Shown in pieces: positions 51,356 through 60,827 of a DNA stretch of 64,000 nt (within the stretch, counting starts at the first letter, position 1; each line of letters starts with the position of its first letter). Made by a program: the position numbers and the translations under genes. The notes beneath the pieces were generated by a model. The model did no database searches and was not told where the DNA came from. It saw only the letters and a program-made list of their open reading frames with translations. Origin of the DNA: Microbacterium sp. Root553 (GTDB taxonomy: Bacteria > Actinomycetota > Actinomycetes > Actinomycetales > Microbacteriaceae). The stretch covers positions 300,241 to 364,240 of the forward strand of contig NZ_LMFY01000001.1 in the NCBI RefSeq assembly GCF_001426995.1, read 5' to 3'.

Positions 51356-52576
51356 AGCAGTCTTCTCCTGGTTTCGTCCCGATTCGGAGACCGACTCGGC
51401 CCGAGAGCGACACTCGCGGCAGGAGCGGCCGGCTTCGCTGCATCCTCCGTCCTGGGCGGGTTCTCCGCTGAGTTCAGTCTCCTCGTTCTGGCCAGAGTGA
51501 TGCAGGGCGCGTCAGCGGCGCTCATCGCCCCCGCCGCTCTCGCTGCACTATCGCTGACGTTTCCCTCCGGGAGGGGGAGGACTCGAGCCTTCGCAATCTA
51601 CGCGGCTGTCGGAGTGGCGGGCGCGGCGGTCGGCCTGTTCGCGGGTGGTGCGCTCACTCAGATGCTCTCCTGGAGGTGGACGTTGCTTGTCCTGGCCGTC
51701 CTCGCAGGGGTGGTCCTGGCGATGACGCTGATTGCATTCCCTACCCGCAGGAGCTCCGAACATCGCTCGACACGCCCGCTCAGCGGCATACTCATCACCG
51801 CTGGCCTGTTCTCTCTCGTGCTCGCGCTGTCAGTGTTCGAGTCCGGAGATCTGAGGACGGCTGTGCTGCTCATCCTGGGCGGCGCAGGCGCCGTACTGGG
51901 CTTCATCTTCGCGGAACGGCGCACGTCCGACCCCCTGGTGCCGGCCCGAGTTCTGAAGGATCGAACACGGCTCGGTGCGCTCGTCGCTCTCGGGCTCGGT
52001 GCGGCCGGACTCTTCTCGGTCTTCCTCTTCGTCGTCTACTACTCCGACGTCGTCCTGGGGTTCGACGTGGCCACCACCAGCATCGCGCTGATCCCGTTCC
52101 CTGTCGCCGCGGTCGCGTCCTCGTTACTCCTCGCACCCCTCCTGCAGCGTTCAATCGGCGAGAGAGCAGGTCTGCTCATCGGACTCGGCCTCGCCGGCGC
52201 AGGGATGGCGTGGGCCGCGTTGACCGCTCCCGCAGCAAGCTACGCCTTCTCGACACTGCCGAGCATCGTGATGGTCGCCGCAGGGATGGGACTGGTCTTC
52301 GCGTCGGCTCAGGATCTCGCCACCCGCGGGCTCTCGGCGGCAGACGAGAGCGTCGGGGCTGCTCTCGTCCACGCCTTCCAACAGATCGGAGGCGCGATCG
52401 GGGTCACCGCTCTCAATGCGGTCTCCGTTGTCGTCGCGAGAGTGTCATCCGACCCGGTCGCGGGCTACACCGCCGTGTTCGCCGCGACAGGGGCGATCTA
52501 TGTGATCGCGCTCGTCGGCACGCTCCTCATCTGGATGCCGGCACGCCGGTCACCGCGCCCCCTCCTCGCGCGTTAG
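51356..52576 (+). pseudogene. N-terminally truncated MFS transporter
   Basis: About 405 codons of an EmrB/QacA-like MFS protein beginning inside TM2 (LLLVSSRFGDRLGPRA, the loop 2-3 signature), then VARVMQGASAALIAPAALAALSLTF, RAGLLIGLGLAGAG, and HAFQQIGGAIGVTALNAVS. The first TM helix and the start codon are missing, and no good start is found before it. Very likely inactive. Confidence 0.8.
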
Positions 52577-52577
52577 C

Positions 52578-53183
52578 TCAGCTCTCACCGAGCATGGAGC
52601 GGGCGATGCGCCGCCAGGCCGGAAGGTGCGGGTCGGTGGCGGGATCATGCGCGGCGAACGCGTAAGTCAGAGCGACGCCGCGCATCGCGTTGTGGAGCAG
52701 TGAGATGAGGTCTGCGAAGCCTTCGTGCGATGCATACCGCTCTCCGAAGAGCCGGACGATGCGCGCGCGGTTGCGCTGGCCGAGCGCTCCTTCGGCGGGT
52801 CGCAGCGCCGCAGCGAGATCGGGATTGTGCTCGGCGTTGACCCACAGCTGCAACGCTGCTCGGAACAGCGGTCCGTGGAAGGTCGACCACATGACGGTGA
52901 CGGCCTCGTCGAGATCGTCGACAGGCACCAGATCATCATCGAGCTCGAGTCCACCCTCGCGACGATCGGCGAGGTACTGCACCGCCGCCACGAGAAGCGT
53001 GTCACGCGAGGGGAACTGGTGCAGCACGCTTCCGCGCGAGACCCCGGCGATCTCCTGGATGCGCGTGGTCGTCGTCGCCACGTAACCCTCCTCGGCGAGG
53101 CAGGTCACCGCGGCCGTCAGAATGCGTTCGCGCGTGTCCCATGCCCGTTGCTGGACCGGTATTGCGGCGACGTGAGACGACAT
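52578..53183 (-). CDS. TetR-family regulator of the mannoside locus
   Basis: A 201-aa repressor: TetR helix-turn-helix in RERILTAAVTCLAEEGYVATTTTRIQEIAGVSRGSVLHQF, followed by a ligand-binding helical domain. ATG 53183 is the start that gives a complete family-length N-terminus. It lies 29 bases downstream of the GH130 gene on the same strand, so it is probably co-transcribed with the importer operon. It is the best candidate to bind the 9-4-9 inverted repeats at 57354 and 57413. Confidence 0.87.
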   Translation of the reverse strand: MSSHVAAIPVQQRAWDTRERILTAAVTCLAEEGYVATTTTRIQEIAGVSRGSVLHQFPSRDTLLVAAVQYLADRREGGLELDDDLVPVDDLDEAVTVMWSTFHGPLFRAALQLWVNAEHNPDLAAALRPAEGALGQRNRARIVRLFGERYASHEGFADLISLLHNAMRGVALTYAFAAHDPATDPHLPAWRRIARSMLGES

Positions 53184-53212
53184 GCGAGAAAGCCTAACGT
53201 CGCTGAGGTCTG

Positions 53213-54199
53213 TCAGGCGAGCGGGTCGGGATCCCGCAGAGCGCGGCCCCAGGGCTCGGCGGGGTCGTGGGTCGCGACGGCCAGGGTCGTGTCGGACTGG
53301 CCGTAGTAGGCGAACCACTTGCCGTGGAACTTCACGAGGCCCTCGACGAAGGTCACGTTCGAGACGAGGCCGTTCCTGTCCTCGAAGGTCTGCGGACGCA
53401 GCCACGGGTTCTGCATCTTGGCGATGACCTTCGTCGGCTCGTCCGGATCGATCGCGATCTGCCCGCAGCGGTAGTCGACGCCTGTCGTTCCGTCATCACG
53501 CACGGTGACCGTCGCGCCGTTGGTCAGCATGACGAGCAGGCCGTTGTCTGTGACGACGGGCGAAGTGCCGATCTCGACGAGCGTCTCGTCCCATGCGCCG
53601 GCCGTCGGCGAGTACATCGGCTCGGTGTCGGGAGCGCCGGGCGTCCAATGGATGAGGTCGTCGCTGGTGGCCCAGTAGATCGCCCCCTCACCGAAATACA
53701 TCCACCACTTCCCGTGCATCTTCTGTGGCACGATCACCCCGGCCTTCGACCATTTCCGGCCGCGGGGGAAGGTGGTCTTGAAGGTGTCGAAGCCGTCGAA
53801 GAGCGGTCCGTGCCTGGTCCAGTCGCGCAGATCGGTCGAGGTCGCGAGGCACAGCTGCGCGCTGCGCCGATCCCACCCCGTATAGGTGAGGTAGTAGGTG
53901 CCGTCGATCAGCGCGATGCGCGGGTCCTCGCATCCGTAGCACTCGTAGTCCTCGGCGGGCGAGAGGATCGGCGCGTCCTCACGGGTGAAGTTCACGCCGT
54001 CGCTCGATCGGGCGAGACCGATGTGAGAGATGATGTCGTCGGCGTGCGCCCGGTACAGCAGCAGCACCTCGTCGCCGTCGACGAGCGCGGCCGGGTTGTA
54101 GAGGTTGCCGGACTCCCAGCTGTCGCCGCGCGGGCGGAGGATGGGGTTGCCCTCGTAGGGGGTGAACGGTCCGAGCGGGAAGGATGCTCCGGTGAACAT
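53213..54199 (-). CDS. Glycoside hydrolase family 130 phosphorylase
   Basis: A 328-aa five-bladed propeller enzyme. GH130 members phosphorolyse beta-mannosides to mannose-1-phosphate. Seen are YEGNPILRPRG (start of blade 1), GCEDPRIALIDGTYYLTYTG (catalytic Asp and conserved Arg), SKAGVIVPQKMHGKWWMYFG, and NVTFVEGLVKFHGKWFAYYGQSD (C-terminal blade). ATG 54199 follows GAAAGGA. Acts with the beta-mannosidase of the rightward operon. Confidence 0.9.
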   Translation of the reverse strand: MFTGASFPLGPFTPYEGNPILRPRGDSWESGNLYNPAALVDGDEVLLLYRAHADDIISHIGLARSSDGVNFTREDAPILSPAEDYECYGCEDPRIALIDGTYYLTYTGWDRRSAQLCLATSTDLRDWTRHGPLFDGFDTFKTTFPRGRKWSKAGVIVPQKMHGKWWMYFGEGAIYWATSDDLIHWTPGAPDTEPMYSPTAGAWDETLVEIGTSPVVTDNGLLVMLTNGATVTVRDDGTTGVDYRCGQIAIDPDEPTKVIAKMQNPWLRPQTFEDRNGLVSNVTFVEGLVKFHGKWFAYYGQSDTTLAVATHDPAEPWGRALRDPDPLA

Positions 54200-54213
54200 G
54201 GCGTCCTTTCTGA

Positions 54214-55053
54214 CTAGCCCTTGACGGCCGCGCCGAGGTCGGTGGCCGTGAAGAAGCGCTGGAAGAAGATGAACAGGATGACGACGGGGAAGGCCAGCGC
54301 CGTCGCGCCGGCGAGGATTGCTCCGTTGGGGTTGGCTGTGGACTGTGCGGCGTTGGAGATGTAGTTCGCGAGCGAGACGGCGAGCGGTTGCAGCGCCGCA
54401 TCCTTCGTGATGAGGAACGGCCAGAGGAACTCGTTCCATGGGCCGATGAACGTCACGAGGATGACCGTGACCAGGGCGGGCCGGATGAGAGGGATCGCGA
54501 TCGAGAAGAGCAGGCGGAGCTCCCCCGCCCCGTCGATGCGCGCTGCCTCGAATATCTCCACCGGCAGCGCGCGGAAGAACTGCGCGAAGATGAACACGGC
54601 GGTGGTGTTGATGATGAACGGCAGGACCATTCCGAGGTACGAGTCGCCGAGTCCGTAGTTGCGCGTGATCTGGATGTACAGCGGGATCATGAGCAGCTGG
54701 AACGGCACCATCTGCACGAGCAGCATGAGTACCCAGATCATGCCGCGACCACGGAAGTCGAGCCGGGCGATCGCGTAGCCGGCGAGCACTCCGAACACCA
54801 CCGTGCCCAGCAGCACCGCCCCGGTGATGATGACGGAGTTGACGAGCGAGCCGACCAGATCGATGCGCGAGTCGATCGCGAGGAAGTTGTCGACCGTCCA
54901 TCCGCTCGTCGGGAACAGCGACGTCGGGGAATTCGTCGGATTCTCCTGGAAGGCCCCGACGAGCATGAAGTAGAAGGGGAAGGCGAACCCGATGGCCGCG
55001 ATCGTGAGCAGGGTCGCACTCACGACGCGGGGGGCTATCTTGCTGCGTGTCAT
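54214..55053 (-). CDS. Carbohydrate ABC transporter permease (MalG-type)
   Basis: A 279-aa six-TM permease with the EAA loop region FEAARIDGAGELRLLFSIAIPLIRPA. MalG position after MalF and start ATG 55053 (one base overlap with the MalF stop, GGAG five bases upstream) fit. Imports the sugar captured by the lipoprotein at 55954. Confidence 0.9.
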   Translation of the reverse strand: MTRSKIAPRVVSATLLTIAAIGFAFPFYFMLVGAFQENPTNSPTSLFPTSGWTVDNFLAIDSRIDLVGSLVNSVIITGAVLLGTVVFGVLAGYAIARLDFRGRGMIWVLMLLVQMVPFQLLMIPLYIQITRNYGLGDSYLGMVLPFIINTTAVFIFAQFFRALPVEIFEAARIDGAGELRLLFSIAIPLIRPALVTVILVTFIGPWNEFLWPFLITKDAALQPLAVSLANYISNAAQSTANPNGAILAGATALAFPVVILFIFFQRFFTATDLGAAVKG

Positions 55054-55949
55054 CATCGCTCCTTCGTCGCACGCTGCGCGGCCAGCGACAGCAGGCCCAC
55101 CAGGATCACGAGGATTATGCCGATCGCCGCCGCGGTGTCGGGGTTCTGCTGCTGGATGCCCAGCTGATAGATGAGCAGCGCCGGTGTGGTCGAGGCGCCG
55201 TCCGGGCCGCCGCCGTTGGTGAGCAGGTACGGCTCGGTGAACAGATTGGCGCCGGTGATGATCGAGAGGATCAGCACGAGCGTGGTGGCGTTGCGCACGC
55301 CGGGGACCGTCACGTGACGGAAGCGCGTGAAGATGCTCGCCCCGTCGGTCTCGGACGACTCGTAGAGCTCTTTCGGCACGTTCTGCAGTGCCGCGAGGTA
55401 CAGCAGGATGTAGAAGCCCATCTCCTTCCACGTGACGTACAGCGCGATCATCGGCATCGCCAGAGCGCTGTTCACCAGCCAGGACGGATCGGGGGCGAAC
55501 GGCCCAAGGATCGTATTGACCAGACCGTTGCCTGAGAAGAGAAGCATCCACACGCCGACGAGCGAGACGCTCGCCGTCAGGTACGGAACGTAGAACGCCA
55601 CCCGGTATGCGGCCGCCCACCGGATGCCGTTGTTCAGCGCCACCGCCAGCACGAGCGAGAAGACGGCGGTCAGCGGCACGTTGATCACGAGGAACAGGAG
55701 CGTGTTGCGCAGCGCGTCGAGGACTCTCGGATCCGTGAGCACGGTGGCGAAGTTGTCGAAGCCGACGAACGGCCGATCGACCTCGACGCCCGGAGCGGTG
55801 AAGAAGTAGTCGTGGAACGCGATGTAGACCGCGAACCCCAGAGGGTAGGCGAAGATCGCGATCACGAAGATGAGATAGGGCAGCGCGAAGAGGCCGCCGA
55901 TCGGCTGCGCACCCAGCCATCGGGTGCGCAGCCGCCGGTTGTCGGTCAT
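55053..55949 (-). CDS. Carbohydrate ABC transporter permease (MalF-type)
   Basis: A 298-aa CUT1-family permease with six TM segments and EAA loop ESSETDGASIFTRFRHVTVPGVRNAT (EAA signature). Pairs with the MalG-like permease. Its 5' end lies 5 bases from the binding-protein stop. An ATPase is not in this window, so a shared MsiK-type ATPase is probably used. Confidence 0.9.
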   Translation of the reverse strand: MTDNRRLRTRWLGAQPIGGLFALPYLIFVIAIFAYPLGFAVYIAFHDYFFTAPGVEVDRPFVGFDNFATVLTDPRVLDALRNTLLFLVINVPLTAVFSLVLAVALNNGIRWAAAYRVAFYVPYLTASVSLVGVWMLLFSGNGLVNTILGPFAPDPSWLVNSALAMPMIALYVTWKEMGFYILLYLAALQNVPKELYESSETDGASIFTRFRHVTVPGVRNATTLVLILSIITGANLFTEPYLLTNGGGPDGASTTPALLIYQLGIQQQNPDTAAAIGIILVILVGLLSLAAQRATKER

Positions 55950-55953
55950 GTGA

Positions 55954-57222
55954 TCACTCGGCGACGAGGTCGTCGATCTTGGCCGCGGTGTTCGTCAGGA
56001 AGTCGTCGACGGACCCCTTGCCGAAGATCACCGCAGACGAGTACTCGTCACGGAAGGTCTGCCACGCCTCCACCGAGTTCGGGATGCTGGGCACTCCGCG
56101 GGTCGCCTCCGACTGCTCGGCGAAGTAGACCGACTCGGGATGCGCGTCGAAGTAGTCGGGATAGGTGTCCATCAGCGCCGTGCGCATGGGCATCTGTCCG
56201 CTCAGCTCCAGAAGGGTTCCGTCGGCATCCTCGCTGGTCGAGAACTTCAGGAACTCCCAGGCGGTGCCCTGGTTCTCGCAGGCCGTGAACATCGACACCC
56301 CCTTCGAGTCGGCGAACGAGATCGGATCCTCGCGGCCGTCGCTCGTCGGCACGGGCATGAAGCCCACATCGACGGCGCCCGCGTAGGTCGGAATGGCCCA
56401 GGGGCCGCCGATCTGCATCGCGGTGGTGCCGACGACCATCGGGTTGTCGGTCGAGGTCTCGGTGGGGGCCAGCTTCTCGTCGTACATCGTCGCCCAGAAC
56501 TCGGCCACTGCACGCCCGGCGTCGGAATCGAAGGTCGACGTGCCGTCCTCGACGAGCATCGTGCCGTCGGTTTCGGCGAGGTACAGCGGGTAGAAGTCAC
56601 CCCACGCCCAGTAGAACTCGCTGGTGGGCTTGGGCCAGATCGCACTCTGCACTCCGGAATCGACGAGCGTGCGCGCGCCCTCGAGGAACGCCTCGTGCGT
56701 CTGCATCTGCGGGTCTTCCGGATCGATGCCGGCCTGGGCGAACAGCGTCTTGTTGTACATCACGACGATGGGGTTCGACTTCCACGGCAGCTGGTAGAAG
56801 CGTCCGTCGACAGCATAGGAACCCACGTCACCGCTGCGCTGTTCGATGTAGTCGTCGCCGCCCTCGAGGGAGCTCAGGTCGACCAGACCACCCTGCTTGA
56901 CCCAGTCGGACACTGCAGCGGGCGAGATGTTGTAGACGAGGCACGGTGCTGTTCCCCCGGTGATGGCGGCGGTGATCGCCTCCTCCGACGTGGACCCGGC
57001 CGGCAGCGGCTGCGCGGTGACCTGCTCGTCGGGATGGTCGGCGTTCCAGGCGTCGACCATGGCCTTTCCCCACGCCAGCTCCTGTTCGTTGTTCGACAGC
57101 CAGATGTCGATGGGACCGGTGGCGGCGGATTGCTCGGTGCCGGCGGGGCTTGCGCCGGCCGAACAGCCGGTGGCGACGAGCACTGTCGCACTGATCAGTG
57201 CGAGCGATCGGATCTTCTTCAT
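55954..57222 (-). CDS. Sugar-binding lipoprotein of the ABC importer
   Basis: A 422-aa secreted lipoprotein: signal with lipobox VATGC, then a periplasmic-binding fold. Start ATG 57222 has AAGGAGG 7 bases upstream. It would bind mannooligosaccharides or related sugars. First gene of the minus-strand operon; the promoter and TetR sites are upstream. Confidence 0.92.
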   Translation of the reverse strand: MKKIRSLALISATVLVATGCSAGASPAGTEQSAATGPIDIWLSNNEQELAWGKAMVDAWNADHPDEQVTAQPLPAGSTSEEAITAAITGGTAPCLVYNISPAAVSDWVKQGGLVDLSSLEGGDDYIEQRSGDVGSYAVDGRFYQLPWKSNPIVVMYNKTLFAQAGIDPEDPQMQTHEAFLEGARTLVDSGVQSAIWPKPTSEFYWAWGDFYPLYLAETDGTMLVEDGTSTFDSDAGRAVAEFWATMYDEKLAPTETSTDNPMVVGTTAMQIGGPWAIPTYAGAVDVGFMPVPTSDGREDPISFADSKGVSMFTACENQGTAWEFLKFSTSEDADGTLLELSGQMPMRTALMDTYPDYFDAHPESVYFAEQSEATRGVPSIPNSVEAWQTFRDEYSSAVIFGKGSVDDFLTNTAAKIDDLVAE

Positions 57223-57334
57223 GGGTGTCCTCCTTGACACGAGGGGCGCGAGGACGCGCGGAGTCTTTCGGATGGCGTGAGGTCAGGGTCCTCATCGCCC
57301 CGATGCGGCGGGCCTCGTGGGCCTGCTGGAGATC

Positions 57335-57453
57335 AGAGTGACGGAAAAGTTTTAATTAGTCAAGAATGACTAATTACTGATTCGCTTCACGAGCATCGAC
57401 CCTCTCGCCGTTAAACAGTCAGACTTGACTAATTTTTTGGATGCGGTCATAGT
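57335..57453. promoter_or_regulatory. Divergent promoters and paired TetR-type operators
   Basis: Rightward: TTGACT (57425-57430), 17-base spacer, CATAGT (57448-57453). Leftward: TTGACT (57363-57358), 17-base spacer, CACTCT (57340-57335). Each -35 lies in an inverted repeat: AATTAGTCA-AGAA-TGACTAATT (57354-57375, perfect 9-4-9) and AAACAGTCA-GACT-TGACTAATT (57413-57434, 7 of 9 in the left arm). One repressor could shut both operons. Confidence 0.78.
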
Positions 57454-57483
57454 GAGGTCGTCGGAACACAACGAGGAGTTCAT

Positions 57484-58677
57484 GTGGCCAATCGAAATCA
57501 GGTCGTCGTCGCGGGAGTGGGCATGGTGCCGTTCACCAAGCCGTCGGCGGGGGCGTCATACGACACGATGGGCTCGGAGGCGACCGTTCTGGCGCTCGCC
57601 GACGCCGGCATCGACTACGGGTTGATCCAGCAGGCGTATGTCGGATGGGTCTACGGCGACTCGACGGCCGGGCAGGTGGCGCTCTACCGCGTCGGACTGT
57701 CGGGGATCCCGATTGTCAACGTGAACAACAACTGCGCGACTGGGTCGACCGCGCTCTTCCTCGCCCGCCAGGCCGTCGAGAGCGGCGCCGTCGACTGCGC
57801 ACTCGCGCTCGGCTTCGAGCAGATGACCCCGGGTGCCCTCCGAGAGACCTTTCAGGACCGCACGTCGCCGATGACCGCGCTGATCGACGCGCTCCCCCCG
57901 GGCTCCGGGGAGAACGGCATCGTCGGCCGACTCTTCGGCGGAGCGGGCCTCGAGCACATGGAGCGCTACGGAACGTCCGCGTCGACGTTCGCCAAGATCG
58001 CCGTCAAGGCGAGATCACACGCCGCGAACAACCCGTACGCCGTGTTCCGGACTGCTCTGACGGTCGAGGAGGTCCTGGCATCCGCCCCGGTGTCCGACCC
58101 GCTGACGCGCCTGATGAGCTGCCCGCCGACGTGCGGGGCCGCGGCCGCCGTCATCTGCACGCCGGAGTTCGCCGCGGCGCACGGGCTGTCGACCGCCGTG
58201 ACGATACGCGCTCAGGCCATGACCACCGACACGCCCCAGACCTTCTCCTCGGGGGATCGCCGCGAGCTGGTCGGTGCGGGCATGACTCGACAGGCGGCAC
58301 AGCAGGTCTACGAGCAGTCCGGCGTCGACCCGGCCGACATCCCCGTCGTCGAGTTACACGATTGCTTCGCGACCAACGAGCTGATCAGCTACGAGGCGCT
58401 CGGCCTGACGCCGGAGGGCACGGGCGCGGCGTTCGTCGACGACGGGGAGAACACGTACGGAGGGCGCGTCGTCACCAACCCCTCCGGGGGACTGCTTTCG
58501 AAGGGACACCCGCTCGGCGCGACCGGACTCGCTCAGTGCGCGGAGCTGGTCTGGCAGCTGCGCGGAACCGCCGGTGCGAGGCAGGTCGAGGGCGCACGCC
58601 TCGCTCTCCAGCACAACATCGGCCTGGGCGGCGCCGCCGTCGTCACACTTTACGAGCGACAGGGGACACAGCGATGA
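57484..58677 (+). CDS. SCP-x-type thiolase
   Basis: A 397-aa thiolase-fold enzyme (acetyl-CoA acetyltransferase/lipid-transfer-like). Catalytic Cys in NNNCATGST, HDCFATNE in the C-terminal part and GHPLGATGLAQ with the active-site His are present; a second Cys near the C-terminus is not typical as in biosynthetic thiolases. GTG 57484 follows GAGGAG. First gene of the rightward operon. Suggests cleavage of a beta-keto acyl-CoA, perhaps from an acyl group on the glycoside. Confidence 0.85.
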   Translation: MANRNQVVVAGVGMVPFTKPSAGASYDTMGSEATVLALADAGIDYGLIQQAYVGWVYGDSTAGQVALYRVGLSGIPIVNVNNNCATGSTALFLARQAVESGAVDCALALGFEQMTPGALRETFQDRTSPMTALIDALPPGSGENGIVGRLFGGAGLEHMERYGTSASTFAKIAVKARSHAANNPYAVFRTALTVEEVLASAPVSDPLTRLMSCPPTCGAAAAVICTPEFAAAHGLSTAVTIRAQAMTTDTPQTFSSGDRRELVGAGMTRQAAQQVYEQSGVDPADIPVVELHDCFATNELISYEALGLTPEGTGAAFVDDGENTYGGRVVTNPSGGLLSKGHPLGATGLAQCAELVWQLRGTAGARQVEGARLALQHNIGLGGAAVVTLYERQGTQR

Positions 58678-59498
58678 AGCTGCTCGACAGGACGGCCATC
58701 GTCACCGGCGCGGGGCGCGGCATCGGCCGCGAGATCGCCCTCGGCCTCGCTCGAGAAGGCGCGCGCGTGGTCGTGAACGACCTCGACGCCGGCCCGGCCG
58801 ACGAGACCGTGGCGGCCATCCACGCCGCCGGCGGCTCCGCCGTCACGAGCGTGGGCTCGATCACCGACGCCGACGCTCCCGATCGCATCGTCGACACCGC
58901 GGTCTCGCACTTCGGCGGCCTCGACATCATCGTGAACAACGCCGGATACACGTGGGACTCGGTCATCCAGAAGACCGGCGACGAGCAATGGGAGGAGATG
59001 CTTGCGCTGCACCTCACCGCGCCGTTCCGTCTGCTGCGTGCCGCGCAGCCTGTGTTCGCCGCGGCGGCGAAGACCGAACAGGCCGAGACGGGGAGTGCGC
59101 GCTGCCGCAAGGTCGTCAACGTGTCCTCGGTCTCCGCCCTGTCGGGAAATCCCGGCCAGGTCGCCTACAGCTCGGCCAAAGCGGGGATCAGCGGACTCAC
59201 GAAGACACTCGCCCGCGAATGGGGCCGCTACAACGTGACGGTCAACGCCGTGGCGTTCGGGCTCATCGCCACCCGCCTCACGGCTCCCGCAGACGACGAC
59301 GTCGAGATCGACATCGCCGGCTCCGCCATCCGCGTGGGCGTGAACCGTACCGTGCTCGACCGAGCCAGGGAGAGCATCCCCCTCGGTCGGGTCGGCACGC
59401 CCGTCGACGCCGCCGGCGCCGTGCTGTTGTTCTGTCTGCCGGAGTCGGACTACGTCACCGGCGAGACCCTCGTCTGCGGCGGCGGCTGGCGTGGCTGA
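58674..59498 (+). CDS. SDR-family oxidoreductase (FabG-like)
   Basis: A 274-aa Rossmann enzyme: TGAGRGIGREIAL (cofactor motif), NNAGYTW, Ser in VNVSSVSALSG, and YSSAKAG (catalytic Tyr-Lys). ATG 58674 overlaps the thiolase stop (ATGA). Together with the thiolase this makes a beta-oxidation-like pair, hydroxyacyl-CoA dehydrogenase then thiolase. Confidence 0.9.
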   Translation: MKLLDRTAIVTGAGRGIGREIALGLAREGARVVVNDLDAGPADETVAAIHAAGGSAVTSVGSITDADAPDRIVDTAVSHFGGLDIIVNNAGYTWDSVIQKTGDEQWEEMLALHLTAPFRLLRAAQPVFAAAAKTEQAETGSARCRKVVNVSSVSALSGNPGQVAYSSAKAGISGLTKTLAREWGRYNVTVNAVAFGLIATRLTAPADDDVEIDIAGSAIRVGVNRTVLDRARESIPLGRVGTPVDAAGAVLLFCLPESDYVTGETLVCGGGWRG

Positions 59499-59513
59499 AC
59501 GGATCGGATCGAG

Positions 59514-60827
59514 ATGAACCCCATGGATATCCCCCAGCCCGCCGTCGACGTCGACGGCCCCAAGGCTCCCCCCACCCCGACCGTGACCACCCCCTTCGGG
59601 CGGGTGATGGCGGCGATGATCGCGTCATACGTCGGCGGCATCGTCGCGCTGGCCGTGCCGGTGTCGGTGCTGTTGACACTCAAGCTCGTCGAAATGGTCG
59701 GCCAGGACGGGGTGCCGCTGGCACTCGGCCTGATCACCGGATGCGGCGCGGCGACCGGCTTCTTCGTCAATCCGATCGCGGGTCGCATCAGCGACCGCAC
59801 GCAGCTGCGTTTCGGACGCAGACGCACGTGGATCCTCGCCGGCGGACTGGCGGGGGCGTGCGCGCTGTCGGCGATCTGGGTGACGACCGAGGTGTGGCAG
59901 ATCGTCATCCTCTGGTGCCTGGTCGAGATCTTCATCGGCTTCCAGATGTCGGTGACCGGTGCGCTGATGGTCGACCAGGTGCCGGCGGCGAAGCGCGGAT
60001 CGATCTCGGGCGCGCTCGGCCTGATCGTCGCCACGGGCCCGTTGATCGGACTGGCCATCATCACTCCGCTCAGCGGCGCCGCGCAATGGGTCGTCCTCGC
60101 CGCGCTCACGGCGATCGGCGCGCTGATCGCCGTGAGCCTGCTGCGTGAGAGTCCTCTGCTGCAGAAGCCCTCCCCGATCGGTGTCCGCGAGCTGCTGTCC
60201 TCGTTCTGGGTGAGCCCGCGTCGCCATCCGGCGTTCGCCTACGCCTGGATGGTGAAGCTCTTCGTCGGAGCCGTCGGAGCCGCCGGCGCGTACAACGGCG
60301 TCTTCCTGCTGCAGCGCATCGGAACGACGACGGAAGAACTCGCCTCCACTGTGCTCGGCATCTCCGTCATCTTCGTCGGCGTGGGAGGCACGGCCTGTCT
60401 GATCTCCGGCATCGTCTCCGATCGGCTGCGGGTGCAGAAGCCGTTCGTGATGGCGGGCGGCTTCCTCGGAGCGGGCGGACTCGTGGTGCTCGCCTTCGCC
60501 GACGCACTTCCCGCCGTCTACCTGTCGACCGCGATCAGCGCCGTCGGCGCGGGCATCTTCCTGTCCGTCGACACCGCGCTCAGCTCGCGGATGCTTCCCC
60601 GCGCGGAGACCATCGGCAAGGACCTCGGCGTGATGAGCCTGGCGGGAACGATCCCCGCCTCGGCCATCCCCTTCATCGCGCCGCTCCTGCTCGCCATCGG
60701 CGGCTTCACCCTGCTGTACCTGCTGCTCGCCGTCCTCGGCGTGATCGGCGGCCTGCTGGTGATGCGGCTGCCTGACCTCGGAAAAGAAGGAGACCCGCGA
60801 TGGGCACAACTGACGGTGACACGATGA
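59514..60827 (+). CDS. MFS transporter of the mannoside locus
   Basis: A 437-aa transporter with an N-terminal Pro-rich segment and about 12 TM helices; loop signature GRISDRTQLRFGRRRTWI fits the glycoside-pentoside-hexuronide/sugar MFS group. Likely imports the glycoside or acyl substrate. GAGATG precedes ATG 59514; the gene is 15 bases after the SDR. Confidence 0.85.
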   Translation: MNPMDIPQPAVDVDGPKAPPTPTVTTPFGRVMAAMIASYVGGIVALAVPVSVLLTLKLVEMVGQDGVPLALGLITGCGAATGFFVNPIAGRISDRTQLRFGRRRTWILAGGLAGACALSAIWVTTEVWQIVILWCLVEIFIGFQMSVTGALMVDQVPAAKRGSISGALGLIVATGPLIGLAIITPLSGAAQWVVLAALTAIGALIAVSLLRESPLLQKPSPIGVRELLSSFWVSPRRHPAFAYAWMVKLFVGAVGAAGAYNGVFLLQRIGTTTEELASTVLGISVIFVGVGGTACLISGIVSDRLRVQKPFVMAGGFLGAGGLVVLAFADALPAVYLSTAISAVGAGIFLSVDTALSSRMLPRAETIGKDLGVMSLAGTIPASAIPFIAPLLLAIGGFTLLYLLLAVLGVIGGLLVMRLPDLGKEGDPRWAQLTVTR

